NCBI GenBank assembly: GCA_964552725.1
Contig: CAZKHU010000134.1
Location: forward strand, 1-6,847
Length of the DNA stretch: 6,847 bases
Direction: 5' to 3'
Source of the DNA: DYTH01 sp964552725
Lineage (GTDB): Bacteria; Desulfobacterota; Syntrophia; Syntrophales; UBA5619
Shown: positions 1-5,250 of the stretch, piece by piece
How the letters are laid out: every line of letters begins with the position of its first letter
How positions within the stretch are numbered: the stretch's first letter is position 1
Translations under genes and position numbers: made by a program
The notes under the pieces: model-generated
The model's database searches: none
Told to the model about the DNA's origin: nothing
What the model saw: the letters and a program-made list of their open reading frames with translations, nothing else

Positions 1-339
1 AGCGGTGATAGAGAAATCTACTATTATGTAAAATCAGTAATCAGCCCTGAATTGATGAAGTTGAACAGCGGCTTGGTTGTTCGCCTGATCGGCGTGAAAG
101 AAAAAAAGCCTGCCAATGAACAGGCTATCAGATATCTGATTGAAAAAACAAAGGGGCAAAAAGTATTTATGAAGTTCGACAATCATAAATACGATGAAAG
201 CAATAACTTGCTTTGCTATCTTTACCTGGAAAACAAAACCTTTATAAATGCCCATATAATAAAGGAAGGTTTGGTTGACGTTGACAGTTTAACTGACTTT
301 AAATACAAAGACAAATTTCTAAACCTGCAGAGGCATTAA
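1..339 (+). CDS. SNase-like C-terminal domain, probable C-terminus of a DNA methyltransferase (5' end outside window)
   Basis: The frame is open from the first base of the window, so this is the last 112 residues of a longer protein, not a small gene starting at 52. Residues about 24-95 follow the staphylococcal nuclease fold: VVRLIGV, a helix ending in an EKTKGQKV-type strand, a KYDxxxxLLCYLYL hairpin, and NAHIIKEGL. The first SNase arginine (R28) is kept. The positions expected to hold the catalytic Asp/Thr/Glu (after RLIGV) read KEKK, and the second arginine (in KYGR) is replaced in DESNN, so nuclease activity is unlikely. From memory of the family, such a domain ends DNA methyltransferases found beside MjaI-type endonucleases. 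The next gene begins on the base after the stop codon (TAA|ATG), which supports one operon. The methyltransferase assignment is inference because no methyltransferase motif lies inside the window. Confidence 0.75.
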   Translation, partial: SGDREIYYYVKSVISPELMKLNSGLVVRLIGVKEKKPANEQAIRYLIEKTKGQKVFMKFDNHKYDESNNLLCYLYLENKTFINAHIIKEGLVDVDSLTDFKYKDKFLNLQRH

Positions 340-1032
340 ATGGTAAAAAAACAAAGATATTCCATGGAATTTGGCAAAAAGGAAAAAGTCCTGAACTATG
401 CCAACCAAACTTACCAGTTATCAAGGCCCAATAAAGTCGGAGCGGTGATGGCCCTTATTAGGGAATGCCAGCCAAAAACAATTCAAGAATGGGAACGATG
501 GTATTTTGAAAACGCATACACAGTCTCAAAGGCGCCGACCAAAATTTCCCCAGAGTCTTTGCGGGAACTTGGCGAACGGCTTTACGAGAAAATAACAGAA
601 GTAGTTATTCCTGAATGGCAAGCGGCCTTCAGTCAACTGACGCTTCAGGATTGCATTGATTACATTTACAATCTTACCGTCAATAGGACATTTGACGGTT
701 TCCTCCGGGAGAAGTCTGTTGTTAATGACGGATTAGCCAAAATCTTTCCAGACATAATTTTTGAGGAATCAGATCCTGAACTTGACCACGCGGGAGACAT
801 CGACTATGTGGCAAAAGTTGATAATAGAGCATTTGGAATTCAAATCAAGCCATTGACAGCGAAAGCAAACTTCGGCAATTATTCTCCAACTGAAAGAATG
901 AAAAACAGTTTCGCGGAATTTGAAGAGCAATACGGCGGCAAAGTATTTATAGTCTTCAGCTTGGATGGAGAAATAGGGAATAAAGAAGTGATTGAACAGA
1001 TTCGAAAGGAAGTAGAACGACTGAAGAAATAA
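340..1032 (+). CDS. MjaI-family type II restriction endonuclease
   Basis: This is a complete 230-residue protein, a normal length for the family. It cuts unmethylated DNA; characterised MjaI recognises CTAG. The N-terminal part has the family-like stretches SRPNKVGAVMALIRECQPKT (29-48) and EWERWYFENA (50-59). The middle has DYIYNLTVNRTFDGFLREKS (107-126). A PD-(D/E)xK-type core follows: GDIDY with D153/D155, then FGIQIK with Q168 and K170. The strand KVFIVFSLDGEI (201-212) lies near the end. All expected catalytic positions appear present, so the enzyme is probably functional. The start is the ATG at 340, touching the upstream stop codon and preceded by AGAGG (329-333). Cleavage must be balanced by a methyltransferase, presumably the truncated gene just upstream. 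The family assignment comes from recognised sequence style, and specificity for CTAG is inferred from the family. Confidence 0.85.
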   Translation: MVKKQRYSMEFGKKEKVLNYANQTYQLSRPNKVGAVMALIRECQPKTIQEWERWYFENAYTVSKAPTKISPESLRELGERLYEKITEVVIPEWQAAFSQLTLQDCIDYIYNLTVNRTFDGFLREKSVVNDGLAKIFPDIIFEESDPELDHAGDIDYVAKVDNRAFGIQIKPLTAKANFGNYSPTERMKNSFAEFEEQYGGKVFIVFSLDGEIGNKEVIEQIRKEVERLKK

Positions 1033-1057
1033 ATACCCGCCCAAACAAATCGCTTAA

Positions 1058-1544
1058 GACGGACGTGGCAGCGGCAATAAAGATTTTGACTACGCCAAGC
1101 TTTCAGACAAAGAGGCGGAGTTCGGGCGCGCCGATACGGTAAAGGAAAAAGGGTTCTATATTCTGCCGAGCGAGCTTTTTGTCAATGTCCACGCCAAAGC
1201 TTAAAAAAAGCAAGAAAGATAATAAAATACTGTTTATAGATGCGTCAACCGAATTTGTCCGCGGTGGAAATAAAAATAAATTGAGCGAAGAAAACCGCGA
1301 AAAGATATTAAACGCGTTTATCAAGCGCAAAGACATCGAGCATTTTGCCAATCTGGTGGGTAATAAGACCATTGAAGAAAATGACTACAACATCGCGGTA
1401 TCCACCTATGTGGCGCAAAAGGACACCCGCGAGGTAATTGATATACAAAAACTCAACGCCGAGATCAAAGGCATTGTTGCCCGGCAGAACGAACTGCGCA
1501 AGGCGATTGATGAAATAGTAAGCGCTATTGAGGGCACGAAATAA
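1058..1544 (+). pseudogene. hsdM: Type I restriction-modification methyltransferase subunit HsdM, remnant with internal deletion and frameshift
   Basis: Two pieces of an EcoR124-like HsdM (normally about 500 residues) are fused. Piece one, 1058-1204, reads DFDYAKLSDKEAEFGR, then ADTVKEKGFYILPSELF and NVHAKA, and matches the N-terminal helical domain near residues 60-110. It has no start codon, and a stop lies just upstream at 1055-1057. Piece two, about 1200-1544 in another frame, reads LKKSKKDNKILFIDAS, then DIEHFANLV, ENDYNIAVSTYVAQKDTRE and LRKAIDEIVSAIEG. This is the HsdM C-terminus. About 290 residues between them are gone, including the S-adenosylmethionine-binding loop and the NPPY catalytic motif, so no methyltransferase activity is possible. 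The junction is near 1199-1206. The second piece could be translated from a TTG or ATG (1179 or 1185), but the protein would be meaningless as an enzyme. The TAA at 1542-1544 is one base before the rhuM start, the usual tight operon spacing. Confidence 0.88.
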
Positions 1545-1545
1545 T

Positions 1546-2547
1546 ATGAAAAACGACGAACTAAAAAACGAAATAATCATTTATACGGGCGACAATGGTA
1601 AGTCGAGTGTTGAAGTACGCATGCAGGGCGAAACGGTATGGCTCACCCAAAAACAACTCGCCGAGCTTTTTGATACGACGAAACAAAATATCAGCCAGCA
1701 TATAAACAACATTCTCAAGGACGGCGAATTACAGACAGATTCAGTTGTAAAGAAAATATTGACAACTGCCGATGACGGCAAAAAGTACCAGACGGATCAT
1801 TACAATCTGGACATGATTATTTCTCTCGGGTATCGCATCAACTCGCACATCGCTACCAATTTTCGCATCTGGGCAACGGAAAGACTGAAAGAATATATCG
1901 TCAAAGGTTTTACCATAAACAGCGAAAAACTCAAAAATATTGGCGGAGGCAACTTCTGGAAAGAATTGCTCGATGAGATCCGCGATATTCGCAGCAGTGA
2001 AAAGGTGCTTTACCGCCAGGTGCTCGACCTCTATGCCACAGCAACCGATTATGATCCGAATGCCAGCGAGTCGCTGAAATTCTTCAAAATCGTTCAGAAT
2101 AAAATTCATTTTGCCGCGCATGGTCATACCGCAAGTGAAGTGATTTATCTGCGAGTGGATAGTGACAAGCCTTTTGCGGGACTCACGAACTTCAAAGGCG
2201 CGCAACCGACCCAAGCGGAAGCAATGATCGCCAAAAACTATTTGGATTTGAAAGAACTCAAAGTGCTCAACAATCTCGTTTCGGCCTATTTTGATATCGC
2301 TGAAATAAACGCCATCGAACACAAGCCCATGCGCATGGCGGATTATGTCCGTGAACTCGATGCCATTCTGTCATCAGCCGGACGTAAATTGCTCAACAAT
2401 GCCGGAAGCGTGAGCCATGAGCAAGCCGAAAAGAAGGCAACGGTTGAATACAGGAAATTCAAAGCAAAGACGCTCAGTGAAGTGGAGAAGTCCTATTTGG
2501 AAAGTTTGAAACAGGTTGAGAAGCAGATGAAGAAAAAAGAGAAATAA
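1546..2547 (+). CDS. rhuM: RhuM-family protein (virulence RhuM family), intact
   Basis: This is a 333-residue protein with the standard RhuM layout. An N-terminal beta strand IIIYTGDNGKSSVEVRMQ leads into a helix-turn-helix-like segment WLTQKQLAELFDTTKQNISQHI (32-53). A conserved block YNLDMIISLGYRINS (86-100) is followed by ATNFRIWATERLKEYIVKGF (103-122). The C-terminal half contains NKIHFAAHGHTASEVIYLR and ends in a lysine-rich, probably coiled-coil tail. RhuM was named from a Salmonella pathogenicity island. Homologues often sit between hsdM and hsdS in type I restriction-modification operons, exactly as here, but the biochemical role is not established. The chosen start is the ATG at 1546, one base after the hsdM stop; an in-frame alternative at 1528 would overlap hsdM and has no support. 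The gene is uninterrupted although both flanking hsd genes are broken. Confidence 0.9.
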   Translation: MKNDELKNEIIIYTGDNGKSSVEVRMQGETVWLTQKQLAELFDTTKQNISQHINNILKDGELQTDSVVKKILTTADDGKKYQTDHYNLDMIISLGYRINSHIATNFRIWATERLKEYIVKGFTINSEKLKNIGGGNFWKELLDEIRDIRSSEKVLYRQVLDLYATATDYDPNASESLKFFKIVQNKIHFAAHGHTASEVIYLRVDSDKPFAGLTNFKGAQPTQAEAMIAKNYLDLKELKVLNNLVSAYFDIAEINAIEHKPMRMADYVRELDAILSSAGRKLLNNAGSVSHEQAEKKATVEYRKFKAKTLSEVEKSYLESLKQVEKQMKKKEK

Positions 2548-2548
2548 T

Positions 2549-2707
2549 ATGCCCAAACATCAAAACAAAATTGAAAAACTGATCGCCGAGCTTTGTCCTG
2601 AGGGAGTGGTGTTTAAGGAGTTGGGAAAGGTTGCGAAAATAAAGAATGGGAAAGAATGGAAACGGCTTGGCGAAGGCAATATTCCTGTGTTATCATGGCA
2701 GTTGTGA
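2549..2707 (+). pseudogene. hsdS: Type I specificity subunit HsdS, truncated after about 47 native codons
   Basis: The reading frame begins at ATG 2549, one base after the rhuM stop. It gives IEKLIAELCPEGVVFKELG followed by AKIKNGKEWKRLGEGNIPV, the typical start of an HsdS subunit and entry to its first target recognition domain. Homology ends at about NIPV (around 2689), where HsdS proteins normally continue with a glycine-rich YGSGG-like turn. Here five unrelated codons and a TGA (2705-2707) follow. A normal HsdS is about 400 residues, so both target recognition domains and the HsdM-contacting helices are missing. The fragment cannot direct modification. The break lies close to a marked composition change at about 2760, so the deletion or insertion that brought in the downstream ParB-like sequence probably removed the rest of hsdS. 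Confidence 0.85.
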
Positions 2708-2762
2708 AAAAATAATCACTGAAAAAATCGGAATGAGGAAGTATAAGGGAAAAAGAGATTAG
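2708..2762. other. Junction sequence between hsdS fragment and ParB-like fragment
   Basis: This A-rich stretch of about 55 bases belongs to neither flanking gene by recognisable homology. In the ParB frame it reads CEKIITEKIGMRKYKGKRD and then a stop codon, which resembles no part of a ParB protein I recognise. It may be leftover hsdS sequence or a scar of the rearrangement. G+C-rich sequence begins immediately after it. No insertion sequence ends or target-site duplication are obvious. Confidence 0.5.
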
Positions 2763-3419
2763 CTTGTCACGGTCATCCAGCCGCTCCTCTTCAGGGTTGA
2801 GGCGGGTAATCCCTACCTGATCATCATAGCCGGCGAGCGCCGCTATGCAGCAGCCCAAAAGGCGGGCCTCTTTGTTCTGCCTGCTATCTGCGTTACGGGG
2901 GACTACGCCGAGATCGCCCTGATCGAGAATTTGCAGCGGCAGGATCTCACCGCCGTCGAAGAGGCGGAGGCCCTCCTGCGGCTCAAGGACGAGCAAAAAT
3001 ACACCGACGAGCAGCTTGCCGGCGTCATCGGCAAGGCCAGAACGACATTGACGGAGATGCTCTCGCTGAACCGCTTGCCTCTGGCGATAAGGAACGAATG
3101 CCGGGGGGATCGGAAGATCACCAAGAGTGTTCTCATCGAGATCGCGCGGAAAAAACAGGAACGGGGGATGCAGACGGCCTATGATAATTATCGGGAAAAG
3201 CTGAGAAAGGCGGCGGAAGGCCGAACGACACGGATAAAGGTGCCGGAAACCGCCGCGGACGTCATGGAATGGTTAGGCAAGGCAATCGTCCATCTGGGCG
3301 CCGTTGACGCCTCCGCCTGGAGTGAGGAGGAGGCGGCCGCCTTCAACCAGACCCTGCTGGAGTTCGAGGAAGCCATCCAGACCCGCCTGAATCCACAACC
3401 GCCGACCACTTTGGCATAG
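2763..3419 (+). pseudogene. ParB/Spo0J-family DNA-binding protein, 5'-truncated
   Basis: The open frame of 218 codons starts directly after an in-frame TAG (2760-2762) and enters the ParB domain partway, at LVTVIQPLLFR, where intact proteins have GLLQPIVVR. It continues with the ParB nucleotide-binding motifs AGERRYAAA (23-31) and ENLQRQDLT (55-63). A KorB-type helix-turn-helix follows, YTDEQLAGVIGKARTTLTEM (80-99). The C-terminal part is rich in acidic and alanine residues. The first 50 or so residues of the family (the NPYQPR-type motif) are absent, and no ATG or GTG precedes the key motifs. The only near start is a TTG at 2931, inside the second motif. It is therefore most likely a broken gene. 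Base composition is clearly richer in G+C than the hsd region before it and the spacer after it, indicating a different origin. ParB proteins normally bind parS sites in DNA segregation, but some family members are regulators. Confidence 0.82.
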
Positions 3420-3890
3420 CAAAACGTTGTATTTCAATAAATGGGGACTCCCCGCGCGGTGCTTTTCCCCGGCATATTATGAACATTAAGCTTCGCTTTC
3501 AGGAGGCAAAACTTTTTTACCGTCGCTAATTAGCTAATTGTATCAATGCTTTTACCTATGTCGGATATCCGACATTCCTTTTTAAAAAGCCTGGAAAAAT
3601 CCCCCGGCTTCCGTAATTTAATGATAAACTGGGGCAGGCTGTTTTTGGCCATTTTTTATACTACCCTTTCAAGTTGTTTGGGGTGGTTTCGTTCCGCAGA
3701 CGGAATTGCTGAGCATGGGGAATCAGCCGCTTTCTGCATAATCTTTATATTGGCATAATATACGGAAAGACAGAAATAAATTGTTGTAAAAAAATCTTCA
3801 AGAGTTTATGAGCCTAAGTCAGAACGCTCACAAAGGAATAGAATGAAACCGGTGGTCCGAGAGTGCAAAGACACCAGATAAATGGTCATT
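3420..3890. other. Gene-poor spacer with palindromes
   Basis: About 470 bases separate the ParB-like fragment from the cassette array. I see no convincing protein gene, RNA gene or terminator with a T-run. The stretch contains an AGGAGG at 3501-3506 with no start codon at a useful distance, and three palindromes (3528-3539, 3558-3575, 3578-3589). Near 3806-3828 there is a small TGAGC/GCTCA inverted repeat. A + strand open frame at 3546-3758 (70 codons) starts across the 18-bp palindrome. It could make a peptide with a hydrophobic middle, but has no ribosome-binding site and no recognised homology, so I do not call it a gene. The stretch could be an intergenic region of the former host locus, or a decayed cassette. 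Confidence 0.5.
3558..3575. repeat. Perfect 18-bp palindrome (operator- or parS-like)
   Basis: ATGTCGGATATCCGACAT equals its own reverse complement with no spacer. The inner 16 bases have the TGT...ACA outline seen in some dyad protein-binding sites, including Bacillus parS, though the core differs from parS. It lies 139 bases after a ParB-family gene fragment and is flanked by two A/T-type palindromes. It could be a binding site for a dimeric DNA-binding protein or one copy of a dispersed genomic repeat. The sequence alone does not decide. Confidence 0.5.
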
Positions 3891-3956
3891 GCATAGATTC
3901 CTATAGATTACCGCGGGCGCGGTGTTATACGGAAACTTCAGAATAACTTGTTATGC
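3891..3956 (+). other. Degenerate attC-like (or attI-like) recombination boundary before the first cassette
   Basis: The right end GTTATGC (3950-3956) is identical to the R' core of two clear attC sites downstream, and a cassette with the same layout (R' core, then ribosome-binding site, then start codon) follows it. The left end GCATAGA (3891-3897) pairs over GCATA with TATGC of the right end but lacks the expected AAC. Between them lies an imperfect hairpin: TTCC/GGAA (3898-3901 with 3931-3934), TATA/TATA (3902-3905 with 3926-3929), and ACCGCG/CGCGGT (3910-3915 with 3918-3923). The stem is about 14 bp with asymmetric unpaired bases. The spacing between R' and the stem is longer than usual. 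It may be a decayed attC, or the core of an attI site whose integrase gene is lost or elsewhere. Confidence 0.4.
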
Positions 3957-3960
3957 AGCC

Positions 3961-3965
3961 AGGAG
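3961..3965 (+). promoter_or_regulatory. Ribosome-binding site fixing the cassette A start at GTG 3971
   Basis: AGGAG lies five bases before GTG 3971, while the in-frame ATG at 3953 overlaps the R' recombination core and has no ribosome-binding site. The same layout of R' core, Shine-Dalgarno sequence and start codon is seen in cassettes C and D. Confidence 0.7.
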
Positions 3966-3970
3966 ACACT

Positions 3971-4714
3971 GTGCGTCCTAACGAGATACGAGCGAAGAAG
4001 AGCTTCGCGGCGTTGCTCAGCCAATTGACCGGAAATGGGGGAATCTGGCAAGACGGCGAGGATCCGCCTGACTTCTGGCTAGATTGGGCTGGGGAGCGAT
4101 TCGCCGTTGAGGTCACAGAGGTCATGCAGCGAATTCCACTCGGCTACGGTTCGCTAACGGAGCGAGGTGCCATTGAAGCCATCAAGCGTGCGTTCGCTCA
4201 GTTGGAGAAGGAGATTCTCGCTGAAGGGAGACTTGATGGTACCTACGTCATGAATGCTTGTCCGATCCCAGACCTCCGCGGCCAGATGCCGGCGCTCAAG
4301 GCTGACATCTGCGAATACATCGCTAGCACCAAGCATGTTTCGAGTGCGCCTAGCAAGCAGTTGTTGAAGGGACGGCGGGGCCAGACGTGGGCAATCTCCA
4401 AAGTTCGGTCCACCGGCACTGATCTGCACGCAGGATTCTCGGTTGGTTCGGTAAAATTGGCTATCGAGGCGTCTGCGGATCTTAGGGACCTTATTGTAGA
4501 GCGAGTCGAAGTGAAATCGACCGACTATCAGAACATTCCCGGGAAGAAAGTCCTCCTTTTCGTCGATTCATATCTCTATGCCGATTGGGAGCACTGGCTG
4601 GATGCTGCAGCGGTGGCTGCGAGGAGTGTCTTTCACACAGTGGCAGTGATTTCGTCTGTTTTCGGCTGCCGCGTGTTGTGCTCAGAGAACAAGGCCTGGA
4701 CAGCTACTGCATAA
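3971..4714 (+). CDS. Integron cassette A protein, unknown function, possible PD-(D/E)xK-like fold
   Basis: This encodes a 247-residue soluble protein with no signal peptide or membrane segment, counted from the GTG at 3971; an ATG at 3953 would add six residues. I do not recognise the family. Near the N-terminus a segment GEDPPDFWLDW (residues about 29-39) is followed by GERFAVEVTEV (41-51). The spacing PPD, a beta strand, G, then hydrophobic-VEVT resembles the catalytic strands of PD-(D/E)xK nucleases (D34, E47), although the usual lysine is replaced by threonine (T49). A second strand-like stretch KKVLLFVDSYLY lies near residue 200. The stop codon TAA falls inside the R'' end of the following attC, a common cassette arrangement. 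No promoter was found in front, so expression probably depends on upstream transcription. The nuclease idea is inference from one motif. Confidence 0.75.
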   Translation: MRPNEIRAKKSFAALLSQLTGNGGIWQDGEDPPDFWLDWAGERFAVEVTEVMQRIPLGYGSLTERGAIEAIKRAFAQLEKEILAEGRLDGTYVMNACPIPDLRGQMPALKADICEYIASTKHVSSAPSKQLLKGRRGQTWAISKVRSTGTDLHAGFSVGSVKLAIEASADLRDLIVERVEVKSTDYQNIPGKKVLLFVDSYLYADWEHWLDAAAVAARSVFHTVAVISSVFGCRVLCSENKAWTATA

Positions 4715-4768
4715 TCATACTCTTGCAGCGGCGCAAAAAACCGCGCCCGCTGAAGAGCGGCGTTAGCC
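4709..4768 (+). other. attC: attC recombination site at end of cassette A
   Basis: This 60-base site runs from R'' GCATAAT (4709-4715) to R' GTTAGCC (4762-4768). Between them is an imperfect hairpin with arms 4720-4734 and 4743-4757. CTCTT pairs with AAGAG, CAGC with GCTG, and GGCGC with GCGCC, closing on an A-rich loop. G4725 in the left arm is unpaired, as expected of attC extrahelical bases, and C4748 is unpaired on the right. Four-base spacers separate the stem from AAT and GTT. R'' has AAT instead of the near-universal AAC, and R' is GTTAGCC rather than the GTTATGC of its neighbours. The stop codon of cassette A is at 4712-4714. Confidence 0.75.
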
Positions 4769-4835
4769 GGGAAAAATATGAGCTACAGAATATCATCAAG
4801 AGACTACCTGGAAAGAGCAAAAAAAGGAGGTACTT

Positions 4836-5144
4836 ATGAAAAAACTATGGTTTATGGTAATATTTTTAATTACCATCACATTTGCCAGTTATGCCCATGC
4901 AGAGACACTAAAAAAGTATGCAACTGTATGCCGGACAAAAGAGCAGCTTAAGGAGATCACTGAAAATAGAAGCGACAAGGCTTATGTTTGGAAAATGCTT
5001 GGAGAAGGAAAATGCAAAATGCTTTTAAGCGATGCAGTTGTGCCTGTACAACATTTGGAGGGAGTAATGCCATTGATTAAAATAAAGATGCAATGGGCGG
5101 ATGAGACGTTTATAGGTTGGACGGAGATGAGCAATATTAAATAA
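4836..5144 (+). CDS. Integron cassette B protein, small exported protein of unknown function
   Basis: This encodes a 102-residue precursor with a clear signal peptide: MKKLW, a hydrophobic core to about residue 18, and a SYAHA|E cleavage site after residue 22. The mature form is about 80 residues with two cysteines (C32, C60) that could form a disulfide. The pattern of a short cysteine-containing helix region followed by strands and a terminal FIGWTEMSNI resembles small periplasmic SH3-like proteins, but I cannot name a family. A strong ribosome-binding site AAGGAGG (4824-4830) lies five bases before the ATG. An unusually long 67-base leader separates the gene from the cassette's left end at 4768. 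Downstream, 27 bases lead into the next attC. Function and partner are unknown; location is the periplasm or outside. Confidence 0.82.
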   Translation: MKKLWFMVIFLITITFASYAHAETLKKYATVCRTKEQLKEITENRSDKAYVWKMLGEGKCKMLLSDAVVPVQHLEGVMPLIKIKMQWADETFIGWTEMSNIK

Positions 5145-5171
5145 AGAAATAAAGGGGATAGAATTATTTTT

Positions 5172-5234
5172 GCCTAACGATCGGCTGCACTGGATCGCCG
5201 AAAAAGTCGGCTCCCAGTGAGCCGTATGTTATGC
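5172..5234 (+). other. attC: attC recombination site at end of cassette B
   Basis: This is the clearest attC of the window, 63 bases from R'' GCCTAAC (5172-5178) to R' GTTATGC (5228-5234). The left arm CGGCTGCACTGG (5182-5193) pairs with CCAGTGAGCCG (5214-5224) over 11 bp, leaving only G5187 unpaired. An inner stem GCCGA/TCGGC (5197-5201 with 5207-5211) closes on AAAAG. Three-base spacers separate the outer stem from AAC and GTT. Recombination by an integron integrase would occur between G5228 and T5229. Confidence 0.93.
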
Positions 5235-5250
5235 ATTGAAGGAGGCAATT

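Noticed and set aside
1741..2322. 193-codon minus strand open frame
   Set aside because: It lies wholly inside rhuM on the opposite strand. The rhuM frame has clear family motifs, and this one does not.
3429..3475. GGGGACTCCCC and nearby G+C-rich sequence as a terminator after the ParB-like gene
   Set aside because: The inverted repeat has a one-base loop and no T-run follows, so it is not a convincing intrinsic terminator.
3587..3610. AAGCC/GGCTT inverted repeat
   Set aside because: It has a short stem with a long loop and no T-run. This is probably chance.
3546..3758. 70-codon + strand open frame with a hydrophobic middle
   Set aside because: There is no ribosome-binding site, its start straddles the 18-bp palindrome, and no family is recognised. 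It is better treated as non-coding until conservation is shown.
3420..3950. Search for a divergent integron integrase gene on the minus strand
   Set aside because: No long minus strand frame exists here, and none of the short ones shows tyrosine recombinase motifs.
4585..4839. 84-codon open frame crossing the end of cassette A, the attC and the cassette B leader
   Set aside because: It runs through an attC hairpin and overlaps a better-supported gene in another frame. It is a shadow.
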